From Prevotella sp. (GTDB lineage Bacteria > Bacteroidota > Bacteroidia > Bacteroidales > Bacteroidaceae), in contig JAGCNO010000175.1 of assembly GCA_017645905.1 (NCBI GenBank), positions 1 to 62,288 on the forward strand: a stretch of DNA of 62,288 bases, written 5' to 3'. Numbering within the stretch: position 1 is the first letter of the stretch; the number at the start of each line of letters is the position of its first letter. The position numbers and the translations under genes are program-made. Positions 1-9,148 of the stretch are shown here, one piece after another. The notes under the pieces are model-generated. The model was not told the DNA's origin, did not search any database, and was given only the letters and a program-made list of their open reading frames with translations.

Positions 1-1
1 C

Positions 2-1420
2 GGTTGCGAAAAGCTTGTGGAGTTGGTGCTGCCCGATTCGCTCCTGACCATCGGCCGAAACAGCTTACAGGGCTGCTCATCACTGACCGACGTAAAGATT
101 CCTGCTACGGTAAAAGTCATCGACGACAATGCCTTCTCCAAGTGCTCCGCATTGGAGAAGATTAAGCTCCCTGCCGATCTGGTCAAGATAGGCAAGGGTG
201 CCTTCAGGGGCTGCAAGGCGCTGAAGTCCGTTACCATTCCAGAGAATGTTACCGAAATGGAGGATGACGTGTTCAGCGGTTGCAAGGAACTGGAGCAGGT
301 GAACTTTGAATGTAAGCTGGGCATCATGCCCGATGGTACCTTCAATGGCTGCGAGAAACTCACCGCCATCACGCTTCCCTCAACGGTTAAGGAAATTGGC
401 GACAACACTTTCCAGGACTGCACCGCCTTGGAGAGAGTAGAGACCAGCGAAGGTGTGAAGAAGATTGGCAAGTTGGCTTTCGACGGATGCAAGATGCTCT
501 CTGAAATAGACCTCGGCGAAGTCACCTACCTGGGCACTTCGGCATTTCAGGACTGTGCCAGTCTGCCCAACGCCATCATGCCCAATCTGTCCCATCTGGA
601 CAACGATGCTTTCCACGGCTGCTCACGCCTTGAAACCGTAGAGCTTGGTGAAAGCCTTAAGGCCATCGAGAGTGATGCCTTCCTCAACTGCCAGAACCTC
701 ATGACCGTCAAGCTGCCGAAACGGCTGACCACTATCGGAAAGTCTGCCTTCCGGGGCTGTAAGTCATTGGCTGCCATAGACCTTCCGCAGACACTCACCC
801 GTATCAGCGACCGTGCCTTCGAGGAGTGCTCTAACCTAAAGACCGTTACCATCCCCCAGCTGGTACGGCAAATGGGCAGTAGCACATTCAAGGAGTGTGT
901 GCTTCTGGACAGCGTGAGCATACAAGGACAAGTTGAGAAGCTCGAGGACGAGGTGTTCCAGAAGTGCCAGTCTTTGCGCGTAGTGCTCTTACCCATCACA
1001 CTTCGCAGCATAGGCGACAAGACCTTCCAGGACTGCATCACCCTGAAGAGTCCCCGTCTGCCGGCCTCCCTTAGCACCATTGGCGATAATGCCTTTGAGC
1101 GCTGCCTCAGCATAGCCGAGGTCACCATCCCGCCGGCATGCACCAATATTGGCAGTAGTGCCTTCCGCGAGTGTAGCGGTTTAAAGACCGTCGACACTCC
1201 TGTGGGACTGAAGAAGATAGGCAGCAACGCCTTCAACAAGTGCGTCTCGCTTCAGGACTTCTATCTTAATTCTCCCGCGCCGCCCAACATTTCGTCGAAC
1301 ACCTTCAAGGGTGTGACCACTGGTCTTTGCCGTTTCTATGTCCCAGCCGGTGCCAAGTCTCGCTATTACAGCGACAAGACGTGGAACAAGGCAGTCGTGC
1401 TTTTCATAGAGAAGAGGTAA
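2..1420 (+). CDS. BspA-like leucine-rich repeat surface protein, C-terminal part
   Basis: The frame is open at the left edge, so the 5' end lies outside the window. The visible 470 or so residues are nearly all LRR_5 (BspA/TpLRR-type) repeats of about 23 residues, with the recurring core 'IG..AF..C..L..V.LP..L'. The last segment (VPAGAKSRYYSDKTWN) is the usual closing block of BspA-like proteins. Proteins of this family are secreted or cell-surface anchored in Bacteroidales and are linked to binding host proteins or other cells; that role is family knowledge, not seen here. No sorting domain follows the last repeat. A GTG at 17 could be mistaken for a start, but the repeat pattern continues upstream of it. 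Confidence 0.9.
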   Translation, partial: GCEKLVELVLPDSLLTIGRNSLQGCSSLTDVKIPATVKVIDDNAFSKCSALEKIKLPADLVKIGKGAFRGCKALKSVTIPENVTEMEDDVFSGCKELEQVNFECKLGIMPDGTFNGCEKLTAITLPSTVKEIGDNTFQDCTALERVETSEGVKKIGKLAFDGCKMLSEIDLGEVTYLGTSAFQDCASLPNAIMPNLSHLDNDAFHGCSRLETVELGESLKAIESDAFLNCQNLMTVKLPKRLTTIGKSAFRGCKSLAAIDLPQTLTRISDRAFEECSNLKTVTIPQLVRQMGSSTFKECVLLDSVSIQGQVEKLEDEVFQKCQSLRVVLLPITLRSIGDKTFQDCITLKSPRLPASLSTIGDNAFERCLSIAEVTIPPACTNIGSSAFRECSGLKTVDTPVGLKKIGSNAFNKCVSLQDFYLNSPAPPNISSNTFKGVTTGLCRFYVPAGAKSRYYSDKTWNKAVVLFIEKR

Positions 1421-1431
1421 GGGAACAAAAT

Positions 1432-1463
1432 AAATACCACTGGACTTTTGCCCAGTGGTATTT
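1432..1463. terminator. Bidirectional intrinsic terminator hairpin
   Basis: Perfect 12-bp arms (AAATACCACTGG and its complement) around an 8-nt loop. A-rich sequence lies on one side and T-rich on the other. It separates the LRR gene from the convergent lipoprotein gene, so it can serve both. Confidence 0.8.
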
Positions 1464-1500
1464 AATACACTTAATATTTGGCGTTTGAACGCTTAGGAGA

Positions 1501-1854
1501 TTATTGCTGGATAGCTTCCTTAGCAGCGTCAATAGCGTCACCAGCAGCCTCAACTGCGTCGCCAGCAGCCTCAACAGCAGCCTCGGCACCTTCCTTAAGG
1601 CTCTGAGCCTTAGCCTTGATGTCGGTCAGAACACTGTCAACAGCGGCAGCGTAGTTCTCAGCTGTCTCAGCGATACCGAGCTCGGCAACAGCGGCCTTAG
1701 CAGCGATAGAATCCTCAGCGGTCAGAACATACTCTTCAACGACCTCGATAGCCTCTTCAACGGGAGCCTCAACTTCCTCAGCGGCGGGCTTGGTCTGGTT
1801 TCCACATGCTACGAACATTGCAGCAGCTGCGAACATAAATGCGATCTTTTTCAT
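1501..1854 (-). CDS. Small Ala/Glu-rich lipoprotein
   Basis: 117 residues. The N-terminus is a lipoprotein signal (MKKIAFMFAAAAMFVAC, Cys17 as the lipidated residue). The mature part is acidic and alanine-rich, with heptad-like repeats near the C-terminus (EAAGDAVEAAGDAIDAAKEA), which predicts a long amphipathic helix. It is probably an outer-membrane or periplasmic helical lipoprotein; I do not recognise a specific family. It has its own strong promoter at 1906-1935 and ends at the shared terminator, so it looks monocistronic and perhaps abundant. Confidence 0.85.
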   Translation of the reverse strand: MKKIAFMFAAAAMFVACGNQTKPAAEEVEAPVEEAIEVVEEYVLTAEDSIAAKAAVAELGIAETAENYAAAVDSVLTDIKAKAQSLKEGAEAAVEAAGDAVEAAGDAIDAAKEAIQQ

Positions 1855-1905
1855 TTCTTTGCTTTTTTAAATCTGTAAAACAATCAGTTGTTAATTAAAT
1901 CGCTG

Positions 1906-1935
1906 CAAAGGTAGATATTTTTTCAATACCAACAA
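1906..1935 (-). promoter_or_regulatory. Bacteroidetes promoter for the small lipoprotein
   Basis: Minus-strand -7 box TACCTTTG (1913-1906) and -33 TTG (1935-1933) with 19 nt between them. The lipoprotein start codon is about 50 nt downstream. Confidence 0.75.
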
Positions 1936-2082
1936 GCATTTTTTTAGATTTTTTCACTAAGAATTTTGTAACTTTTTAGCAAACCGCTGATTTATAACAA
2001 TATACGAATTGTTAAAAATTATACAAATTTTGCGGATAAATCTTTTTTAACAACAATTTCTCCGAATTGTTCGTTAGAACTG

Positions 2083-2258
2083 TCTCAGAGATAAAACGGC
2101 TTAATCTCTTAGAAAGCGCTCGGCGACGAAGGAGACGCTTGCGTAATGAAATGGAGCAAGAACGGCTTTTTCCCATAGAAAGAACGGCTTTTTCCCATAG
2201 AAAGAACGGATTATTCTCATAGAAAGAACGGCTTTTTCCCATAGAAAGAACGGCTTTT
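2083..2258 (+). repeat. 22-bp-period tandem array (8 units), with an internal 44-bp block
   Basis: Eight consecutive 22-bp units. A typical unit is a 12-nt half (TCTCATAGAAAG) followed by a 10-nt half (AACGGCTTTT). Between the halves of one unit lies a 44-nt unrelated block (2117-2160, beginning CGCTCGGCGACG), exactly two periods long, so phase is kept. The same block recurs at 58113-58156. The array is just downstream of the EamA gene stop. The wider gap 1855-2277 holds only this array and the lipoprotein promoter. Confidence 0.9.
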
Positions 2259-2277
2259 TCTCGGGAAGGGCAGCGCG

Positions 2278-3195
2278 CTATCGGCTGCCGATGTATAGGA
2301 AAACCATTCCGAGGAGTACCAAGGCAAGGTCTAACGCCTTGGCTTTCAGGTTCTTTTCATGGAAGAACATGGCGCCGCAGAGGAAGCTGACGATGACGCT
2401 ACCCCGGCGAATCATCGACACGATGCTAATCATGGCCGAGGGAAGTGACAGGGAGTAGAAATAGAGGAAGTCGGCGGTGCTAAGGAAGAGGCTGACGCCT
2501 ATGATGGCCCAGTCCCAATGGAAGGGCGTGGTCTGGTGGTGCTTGGGCCACCAAAGGAGCATGAGCATGAGCAGCATCATGAAGCATTGGTAGATGTTGT
2601 ACCACGACTGTACCATCATTCGGTCGAGCCCTACCCCACCCTCGCTAACGGGTGCCATGAGATATTTGTCGTAGAGTCCGCTGATGGCACCCATCGCGGC
2701 GGCTCCCACAATCATGTATATCCAGTGGTCGTGCTTGAAGTCTATGCCTTCCTTCTTCCCGCTACGGCTGAGCAAAAGGAAGGAAATCACGGCCAGGCAG
2801 ACACCCACCCATTGCCACACGTTCAGTCGTTCGCCAAAGACCAACAAGGCACCGACAAGCACCATGACGGGTCGTGTGGCATTGATAGGCCCTACGATGG
2901 TCAGCGGCAGGTGCTTCATGCCGAAATAGCCCAGCAGCCAACTGCTGAGCACGATAATTGCTTTAAGGACAATGTATTTGTGTACCTCCCATCCGCCGCT
3001 GCCAACGTGGAAGATGCTGCCGTCGAGCATGTCGCTGGTTCCGCTCACAATGATAAACGGAAGGAAGATGAGCGACGAGAACAGCGTGTTGAGAAAGAGG
3101 ATGGGAATGACGGCGTTGTCCTTCAACGCCTTCTTCTTCAGCGAGTCATAGACGCCCAGGAAGGCTGCCGAGAGGAATGCAAGCAGAAGCCACAT
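2278..3195 (-). CDS. EamA/DMT-family membrane transporter
   Basis: About 305 residues with roughly ten hydrophobic segments and the internal two-fold arrangement of drug/metabolite transporters (EamA). The motif around 'LPLTIVGPINATRPVMVLVGALLVFGE' matches the end of the first EamA repeat; the second repeat follows after 'GAISGLYDKYLM'. The substrate cannot be told. I chose the ATG at 3195, because it overlaps the upstream lipoprotein stop as TGATG, a typical coupled junction; a GTG at 3210 would add five residues. It is the last gene of the der-lipoprotein-EamA operon. Confidence 0.88.
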   Translation of the reverse strand: MWLLLAFLSAAFLGVYDSLKKKALKDNAVIPILFLNTLFSSLIFLPFIIVSGTSDMLDGSIFHVGSGGWEVHKYIVLKAIIVLSSWLLGYFGMKHLPLTIVGPINATRPVMVLVGALLVFGERLNVWQWVGVCLAVISFLLLSRSGKKEGIDFKHDHWIYMIVGAAAMGAISGLYDKYLMAPVSEGGVGLDRMMVQSWYNIYQCFMMLLMLMLLWWPKHHQTTPFHWDWAIIGVSLFLSTADFLYFYSLSLPSAMISIVSMIRRGSVIVSFLCGAMFFHEKNLKAKALDLALVLLGMVFLYIGSR

Positions 3196-3635
3196 CACTT
3201 CATCCTCCACTGCCCTCCCTCATCGGTCACCATCGGCACGACGACTTCCTCCTGGGTGCCGTCGCCATAGTCGAGCTGCATGAACACCTGCATGACCTGC
3301 ATTGTGGAGTCCATCTGGGCACGCGTGGCGGTGAACTTCTTCACGCCCTTATGCAGCTGCTCCTCGGTGGCCATATACATTTTGTAGGCATCGGCAAGCT
3401 GTGGACGCATAGCCTCGGGGATGTTGTCGATGTCATGACGGAAAGCCAGGAAACCTTCATAGTCACCCTCCAGCAGACGGTCGTAGCATGCCTGGGCTAC
3501 GGCCATAGCCTCGGCCTGAGCAACTTCCTCGGCTGTACGACTGTTGGAGCAGGAAGTGAGCGCTACGCTAAATGATAAATGACAAATGACAAATGACAAA
3601 ACTACCAGATGTCTTCTGCATATTTTGTTAATCAT
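3195..3635 (-). CDS. Putative lipoprotein with a repeat-containing signal peptide
   Basis: 146 residues. The start ATG at 3635 is 4 nt past the der stop. The N-terminus is a lipoprotein signal ending in the lipobox VALTSC. The mature part has a small helical then beta pattern (ACYDRLLEGDYEGFLAF, later VVVPMVTDEGGQWRMK) that resembles NTF2-like DUF4878 lipoproteins; this is a guess from pattern. The hydrophobic core of the signal (LSFVICHLSF) is encoded by four 7-bp repeats at 3571-3598. Seven is not a multiple of three, so unit gain or loss would frameshift the gene; as read, it is in the ON frame. Confidence 0.75.
   Translation of the reverse strand: MINKICRRHLVVLSFVICHLSFSVALTSCSNSRTAEEVAQAEAMAVAQACYDRLLEGDYEGFLAFRHDIDNIPEAMRPQLADAYKMYMATEEQLHKGVKKFTATRAQMDSTMQVMQVFMQLDYGDGTQEEVVVPMVTDEGGQWRMK
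3571..3598 (-). repeat. Heptamer microsatellite inside the lipoprotein signal-peptide region
   Basis: Four direct 7-bp units on the plus strand: AATGATA once, then AATGACA three times. They lie between the start codon and the lipobox codons of the lipoprotein gene. Confidence 0.9.
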
Positions 3636-3639
3636 AATA

Positions 3640-4953
3640 CTACTTTTGTCTGATAAAAACGTTGATGGGCGTACCTGTGAGGGTCCAGTTCTCACGAATC
3701 TTATTCTCCAGGAAGCGGCGATAGGGCTCCTTCACATACTGCGGCAGGTTGGCGTAGAAGATGAAGGACGGAATCTGTGTGTCGGGCACCTGGCTCACAT
3801 ATTTTATTTTAATATACTTACCCTTGATGCTGGGTGGCGGTGTGGCCTCGATGATGGGCAGCATCACCTCGTTGAGCTTCGTGGTTCCGATGCGAGACTT
3901 ACGGTTCAGGTACACCTGCTTGGCCGTCTCAAGCACCTTGAAGATGCGCTGCTTGGTGAGTGCCGAGGTAAAGATAATGGGGAAGTCGCGGAAAGGAGCC
4001 ATGCGCTCACGGATGGCATTCTCGAAAGTCTCGATGGCAATCTGCGACTTGTCCTCCACCAGGTCCCACTTGTTCACGGCAACGACCAACGACTTGTTAT
4101 TCTTCTGGATAAGCTGGAAGATGTTCATGTCCTGCGCTTCAATGCCTCGTGTGGCATCAATCATCAGAATACAGACATCGCTGTTCTCGATGGCACGGAT
4201 GCTTCGCATGACGCTGTAGAACTCCAAGTCCTCCGACACCTTATTCTTGCGGCGTATGCCGGCGGTGTCTACGAGGTAGAAGTCAAAGCCGAACTTGTCG
4301 TAGCGGGTGTAGATACTGTCGCGAGTGGTTCCGGCTATGTCGGTGACGATGTGTCGGTCCTCACCAATGAAGGCATTGATGATGCTCGACTTTCCGGCGT
4401 TAGGACGACCCACAACGGCAAAGCGTGGTATTCCCTCCTCCAGTCCGTCTTCCTTCTTCTCCGGCAGCATCTCCATAATCTTATCCAGCAGGTCGCCGGT
4501 GCCGCTGCCTGTTGCAGCGCTGACACACCAGGGGTCGCCGAGGCCCAGCTTGTAGAAATCATATTGTCCGTAGAGGTCCTTGCCGTCGTCGGCCTTGTTA
4601 AGTACCAGCAGCGTGGGCAGCTTCGCCTTTCTGAGTATCTGTGCCACGTCCTCGTCGAGGTCGGTGACGCCGTTCTTGATGTCGCAGAGGAAGAGCACGA
4701 GGTCGGCCTCCTCGGTGGCAATGATGACCTGCTTGCGGATTTCCTCTTCGAAGATATCATCGCTGTTCACCACCCATCCGCCGGTGTCGACCACGGAGAA
4801 CTCTCTTCCGCACCATTCGCACTTGCCGTACTGACGGTCGCGGGTGGTGCCGGCCTGGTCGCTGACGATGGCCTGGCGGCTGTTGGTCAGTCTGTTAAAT
4901 AGTGTGGACTTGCCCACATTAGGACGGCCCACAATGGCTACTAGGTTTCCCAT
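3640..4953 (-). CDS. der: Ribosome assembly GTPase Der (EngA)
   Basis: 437 residues, normal for Der. It has two GTPase domains in tandem: first P-loop GRPNVGKST near residues 9-17 with NKAD later; second P-loop GRPNAGKSS near residue 184 with DTAG and NKWD. A KH-like C-terminal domain ends with the typical '[13 protein letters not shown]'. Der acts in late assembly of the 50S subunit and is essential in most bacteria. The start ATG at 4953 sits 30 nt after a full promoter. It heads an operon with the lipoprotein and EamA genes. Confidence 0.97.
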   Translation of the reverse strand: MGNLVAIVGRPNVGKSTLFNRLTNSRQAIVSDQAGTTRDRQYGKCEWCGREFSVVDTGGWVVNSDDIFEEEIRKQVIIATEEADLVLFLCDIKNGVTDLDEDVAQILRKAKLPTLLVLNKADDGKDLYGQYDFYKLGLGDPWCVSAATGSGTGDLLDKIMEMLPEKKEDGLEEGIPRFAVVGRPNAGKSSIINAFIGEDRHIVTDIAGTTRDSIYTRYDKFGFDFYLVDTAGIRRKNKVSEDLEFYSVMRSIRAIENSDVCILMIDATRGIEAQDMNIFQLIQKNNKSLVVAVNKWDLVEDKSQIAIETFENAIRERMAPFRDFPIIFTSALTKQRIFKVLETAKQVYLNRKSRIGTTKLNEVMLPIIEATPPPSIKGKYIKIKYVSQVPDTQIPSFIFYANLPQYVKEPYRRFLENKIRENWTLTGTPINVFIRQK

Positions 4954-4982
4954 ATAATAATAATGTGTATTGTTTTATGCGG

Positions 4983-5014
4983 CAAAAGTACGAATAAATC
5001 GGGAGACAGCCAAA
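4983..5014 (-). promoter_or_regulatory. Bacteroidetes promoter for der
   Basis: On the minus strand, TTTG (5014-5011), 20 nt, then TACTTTTG (4990-4983). The der start codon is 30 nt downstream. Confidence 0.8.
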
Positions 5015-5074
5015 CAAATTCACGTTTTTTAGAAGTCGTATAACGTTACTTTCAGTCCCTTTTGTCGCCTTGTG

Positions 5075-5767
5075 TCACTTATAGAACGTTATCCAATTGG
5101 TTCTGTACTTGTAACTCGGAGCCAGTTTACTCTCAGGAAACACCTCTTTTACCTTCCCGTCCTTGTCCCGATACCAGGCGTAGTTCCAGCCGCTGCCCAT
5201 ATCCAGATAGAGCGCATGGGTAACTTTATAGGTGCTCAGGCACTTCACGAAGAACTCGTAAGTCATCATCTTCTTCGACTCAATGATACACAGCTGGCCA
5301 TCCTTTTCACATAGCGCCCTGTAGATGTTCCTGTTGTTCTTCATCCTCGAGCCTATGGGCCTCGTCGTTCCGTCCTTGATAATCAGCAACTGGCAGAAGC
5401 CCATATTCCAGCTCTTTGCTGTAGTAGGATAGTCAGCCTTCCTCATAAACTTCCACTTGCCATTACCCCAAACGAAGCCTCCAGTATTGGCCTTACAGCG
5501 ATAGCCCTTCTTCATCACCCCATCGCAGATATGATTATCCGCAATGTTCGTATGCTTAAACTCTTTCAGCAGCTCACCTGTAAAAGCCGCCTCACAACAG
5601 AACTCCACGTCCTTCTCCGTAGTCTTTGGCATTTGCCCACATACCAAGTCTATCTTCCTATACTCAGGATAATACACGTTGAGATTTGTTGTCGTCTCAA
5701 CAGTCACCGCATAACAACTGATTTGCAGGAATATCAGAGCGATTATAATAGCAATTTCCTTTTTCAT
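5075..5767 (-). CDS. Secreted phosphodiester-glycosidase-like (NAGPA/DUF2233) protein
   Basis: 230 residues with an N-terminal signal peptide (MKKEIAIIIALIFLQISCYA; the Cys may also make it a lipoprotein). The segment 'RALCEKDGQLCIIES' followed by 'THALYLDMGSGW' matches the pattern of NAGPA/DUF2233 domains, in which a self-contained beta-rich domain ends with a conserved 'AL.LDGG.S'. Here the usual GG is MG, so activity is uncertain. Family members remove sugar caps from phosphodiesters. It lies alone between der and an AT-rich lipoprotein gene, with only a weak -7-like box near 5785. Confidence 0.6.
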   Translation of the reverse strand: MKKEIAIIIALIFLQISCYAVTVETTTNLNVYYPEYRKIDLVCGQMPKTTEKDVEFCCEAAFTGELLKEFKHTNIADNHICDGVMKKGYRCKANTGGFVWGNGKWKFMRKADYPTTAKSWNMGFCQLLIIKDGTTRPIGSRMKNNRNIYRALCEKDGQLCIIESKKMMTYEFFVKCLSTYKVTHALYLDMGSGWNYAWYRDKDGKVKEVFPESKLAPSYKYRTNWITFYK

Positions 5768-5882
5768 TCTTCGTTGTAATATCGATAAAAGTACGGGTTA
5801 AAGGTGGCTAAAGTCTAATTCTTTTGTATGAAAAGTACGGTTTAAAGTTAAAAACACGTCGTTATTTAATGTTTTACCAGCT

Positions 5883-6716
5883 CTATTCTAAATTATTTAA
5901 ATATTTAGCCCATACCACATTAAAGCCCGGGTACTCCAATAGTTCTTTGTCTGAGCAATCATTTGGTAACAAACATTCTACAATTTCACCACTAACCACT
6001 CCCAGCCCTTGATTTTGATTCTTTAGTTGTAGGAGTTTTGTTCGCTTTACCATATTGGTACAATTGTCGTAACAACATTTAATCTTGTTAGGCAGTTCCT
6101 TAGAAATGGTTTCACGGCAATAAAGCCAGTTGTTCCAACATTTTTGTTCGTTACCAATAAGTTTACGCTCGTCCATTTCTCGTGTGATATTAATAAACGC
6201 AGTATAAGCCTTCTCAATCATGGCATTATTGAACATAGTTTTGCAGAAGTTTGTGGAGGTGCCTTGCGAAAAAAGATAGAGATTATGTATCGAGACTTCG
6301 CGAAGTTTTATACTCTGGTTGACGATATCGTTGATTCGCATTGGCATAGAGCTTCCATATTCACCATAGCCTGCAACCTTATTAACAGCATCATAATACT
6401 CTCGCCACACAGATTTCTCATTTTCAAACATTTCTTTATATTTCGGATAGGCACTTATAAGTTTCTGGTATTCTTCTTCCACAGACTTATAGTAATTCAT
6501 GCTACCATTGTATGATTCCAAATTCATTTCCAGTTGGGTAAGGTAGACTTCTTCTTCCCCATTATCACCAGCTTTGTTTACAAAAGTATCTGAGGGCTCA
6601 ATGACAATAGTATCACGTGCCTCCATAGAGTTTGGCGAGGGATCCTTCTTAGACGAACAACCTACACCCCATCCTAAACAGAAAAGTATAGCAATAGTAA
6701 AGACAACCTTTCTCAT
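5883..6716 (-). CDS. Hypothetical lipoprotein, helical
   Basis: About 277 residues. I start at the ATG at 6716 because it gives a clean lipoprotein signal (MRKVVFTIAILFCLGWGVGC); an upstream in-frame start would add eight residues. After a Ser/Pro/Asp linker the protein is predicted helical, with Lys/Glu-rich stretches ('SVEEEYQKLISAYPKYKEMF') and a CC pair near 'KIKCCYDNC'. No domain is recognised; the layout resembles periplasmic LprI/DUF1311-type helical proteins, without a clear motif. Base use is AT-rich like the next gene and unlike der, which suggests acquisition of this block. Confidence 0.7.
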   Translation of the reverse strand: MRKVVFTIAILFCLGWGVGCSSKKDPSPNSMEARDTIVIEPSDTFVNKAGDNGEEEVYLTQLEMNLESYNGSMNYYKSVEEEYQKLISAYPKYKEMFENEKSVWREYYDAVNKVAGYGEYGSSMPMRINDIVNQSIKLREVSIHNLYLFSQGTSTNFCKTMFNNAMIEKAYTAFINITREMDERKLIGNEQKCWNNWLYCRETISKELPNKIKCCYDNCTNMVKRTKLLQLKNQNQGLGVVSGEIVECLLPNDCSDKELLEYPGFNVVWAKYLNNLE

Positions 6717-6915
6717 AATAATTTCATTAACTAAATACATTCAAAACTCTTTCCCTTATTCCATCTTCATAATCACATACCACTTCTTTGCAGAAAGATG
6801 AATCATTAAAGCAATGACAGTAGAGTGATGGGCATTTCTATAGTCACTCTTTATGTGCGATAACTTTTCATAGTATGGGAACTGTAATCATGTACATTAA
6901 TGTTTTTTTCTCTCA

Positions 6916-8955
6916 TTAGAGGGAACTGTCACCATGAAGAGCCGTTTCTGTTGACCCGCGTTGCTTATCAGCAAATATCCATTTATAGAGTTCCCTTGAT
7001 TCCAAAAAAATTGAAATAATAATAGATATTAGTAATACATATAGAAGTAACAAAATCCCCATAGGGAGTTGCCCAATAGTAAATAGAGGATAATAAATAA
7101 AAGCTGTAATACTTTTCATACCAACTCTACTATGAAATCTCATGTAATAATACCGCATAACAGCATTTGGTATCAAGAAATATGGGTGATATGTACTTTT
7201 GGACTTTTTGAATAAATACATCCAAGCACAAATATTCATTATCAGAGTTAATCCAAATGAATACACATAGAAACGGCCGAATTTGGAATCGTCTGAATAT
7301 TGAGCTTTTATTAGAAAAAATGTGATTATTAAATTGACCACACAACATATAAAGATAAACACATTCAACTTTTGGGCAACTCTATTCTTTGTGGGGAAAT
7401 TACTATATTGAATTAGACATACAATCAATCCTAACAAGCATAATACAAGTGAGCCCAAGAAGAGAGAAAAGATTTTATTTCTTATAGGAATTGGTGACAT
7501 ATTCTCAGTTGTAAATGAATCTAAGACTTTATTGGTACAATCTATAAGAAAATAATTTGAATTAACCTCTATAAAATATGCTTTTTTATTTGCAAAAAAC
7601 AAACTTCTTCTTGTTGGAATTCTTGAAAGGCTATTTGTGCGGTAGGTAACTAAATCGTGGGGCGTTTTAAATTCATTGAATCCAATATATACCATATCGC
7701 ACCTTTTGTTTTCATATGCAGACAAAAGACTATAGAACTTATCAAGTTTTTGTTTATATATCTTGTCTTCATTGTCCATGAAGCCAATATCGTCTGATAT
7801 ATCATAGACCGAAATTGTATAAGTAAAAGAGAATTCAACAGGTACTTCACGCGATCGCTGAACTTTTCGCATCTTAGGAATATATTCACCATTTTTATAT
7901 TCATATTGTTGCCTATAATGAAAATCAAACACGGGAGCCAAATCATCATACCATTCTGTTCGAAGATAGTGATTATGACTCTTACCAGAAAATGAAGATA
8001 CAAATCTTCCATCGGGAATAGGACCTATTTTTTCTTTTAAAGTGTCTTCTGCTACTATACGATTATTCAAAAGATTATGGTAATGTTTATTAGCATAAAT
8101 TTTCTCTTCAGGATAATAAGTATAATCTTTCGAATAATTGAGGAGTGAAAGACGAGTACTGTTTTCTTTATAAAGAGTTTCAACTCCAAAAATAAACAAC
8201 ACAAGAGAAATCAAAACAAGTAGTAGTAACCAACACCTTGAAATTCCTTTAATACGATTCTTGAACGCAATCATCCTTAGTGTAGTTCCAAAGCTGTTTT
8301 GTTGCTTTTCAGTTTCTGTATATGCTTGGGATTGGAGAGACAGCAAACTTTTTCTTGTTATGTACCGTGTATTAGAAAGAATGTCAATTAGTGAAACTTT
8401 TGATGTCAATACAGTTACATCAATTACAAGAAAGAAAAGCAAAGCTGTAAAAAGCAGACTAATATTCAACAGAAAGTGAATATATACTGCTGCAACCATA
8501 AGACTACCACTAACTATCGCACGTTTGAACCATGTATACTTTTTCTTTAGTTGTACTTCATTTCTGCATATAATAATTCCTCCCAAAAAGTATTTACCAA
8601 GTGAAGCTTTTATGAAGCACTCAAAAATGGCATAATACAACAAATTGATTAGTATGAAAAAAGTTGTTAAATAAAGGTCAACCCCTCTAGTCATTCCACT
8701 CCATGTGTTGGAATCATACAATTCTTTCACCTTAGCCACAGCATCATGGCTGGTCATTCCACAACGAACAAGATTCCCAATATCTGTATATTGGTATTCA
8801 GCAGGCGACATGGTAATAATAGCAGAATATATTCCTAATTGTTGAGATGCACCATAAGGACTAATAATAACAACACCAATAACAAAAATGATAATAACAA
8901 ACATTTTGTCTATTACACTTCCTATTAAGCGTCTGTTTAGTGGAAAATCGTTCAT
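6916..8955 (-). CDS. RDD-family integral membrane protein with a large non-membrane loop
   Basis: 679 residues, long for an RDD protein. The N-terminal RDD signature is visible: 'FPLNRRLIGSVIDKMFVIIIF' then 'LLYYAIFECFIKASLGKYFLGG', where the conserved Arg-Asp of helix 1 and the E...LGK...G segment of helix 2 stand out. Two more helices follow, then a soluble region of roughly residues 255-490, then about five more membrane helices. RDD proteins include transporters and membrane-anchored regulators; the substrate here is unknown. The gene is strongly AT-rich. A promoter-like box lies far upstream at 9141-9148, with a tiny ORF between. Confidence 0.75.
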   Translation of the reverse strand: MNDFPLNRRLIGSVIDKMFVIIIFVIGVVIISPYGASQQLGIYSAIITMSPAEYQYTDIGNLVRCGMTSHDAVAKVKELYDSNTWSGMTRGVDLYLTTFFILINLLYYAIFECFIKASLGKYFLGGIIICRNEVQLKKKYTWFKRAIVSGSLMVAAVYIHFLLNISLLFTALLFFLVIDVTVLTSKVSLIDILSNTRYITRKSLLSLQSQAYTETEKQQNSFGTTLRMIAFKNRIKGISRCWLLLLVLISLVLFIFGVETLYKENSTRLSLLNYSKDYTYYPEEKIYANKHYHNLLNNRIVAEDTLKEKIGPIPDGRFVSSFSGKSHNHYLRTEWYDDLAPVFDFHYRQQYEYKNGEYIPKMRKVQRSREVPVEFSFTYTISVYDISDDIGFMDNEDKIYKQKLDKFYSLLSAYENKRCDMVYIGFNEFKTPHDLVTYRTNSLSRIPTRRSLFFANKKAYFIEVNSNYFLIDCTNKVLDSFTTENMSPIPIRNKIFSLFLGSLVLCLLGLIVCLIQYSNFPTKNRVAQKLNVFIFICCVVNLIITFFLIKAQYSDDSKFGRFYVYSFGLTLIMNICAWMYLFKKSKSTYHPYFLIPNAVMRYYYMRFHSRVGMKSITAFIYYPLFTIGQLPMGILLLLYVLLISIIISIFLESRELYKWIFADKQRGSTETALHGDSSL

Positions 8956-9029
8956 ATTTAATTCTCTTTTTTGTTCCTATATTAATAAATTGCAGTCTAT
9001 TGCCACTTAGTTCATTTTTTTGTTCGAAT

Positions 9030-9131
9030 TTACTTTAACAAATTCTTACTTCTATTCCCATCTAGCACCTGCTTCTGCTGTATAGCAATCTGATTAAGTT
9101 TTTCAGATTTCCCGTTTTGATGGTTTGCCAT
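9030..9131 (-). CDS. Possible small protein (33 aa) upstream of the RDD gene
   Basis: An ATG at 9131 opens a 33-codon frame ending in TAA: hydrophilic, Gln/Lys/Asn-rich (MANHQNGKSEKLNQIAIQQK at the start). It begins only 9 nt after a TACCTTTG box, so the message would be nearly leaderless. It could be a real small protein, a leader peptide for the RDD gene 75 nt downstream, or chance. Apart from this and the two promoter boxes I see nothing else in the gap 8956-9422. Confidence 0.3.
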   Translation of the reverse strand: MANHQNGKSEKLNQIAIQQKQVLDGNRSKNLLK

Positions 9132-9140
9132 ATTCGACCA

Positions 9141-9148
9141 CAAAGGTA
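9141..9148 (-). promoter_or_regulatory. -7 box upstream of the RDD gene
   Basis: TACCTTTG on the minus strand; no clear -33 TTTG at the right distance. Confidence 0.5.

Noticed and set aside
2012-2242. 76-codon minus-strand frame
   Set aside because: It is made almost entirely of the 22-bp array (repeated KSRSF-like peptide), so it is a by-product of the repeat.
3586-4902. Long plus-strand frame (438 codons)
   Set aside because: Antisense shadow of der, which has full motifs and a promoter.
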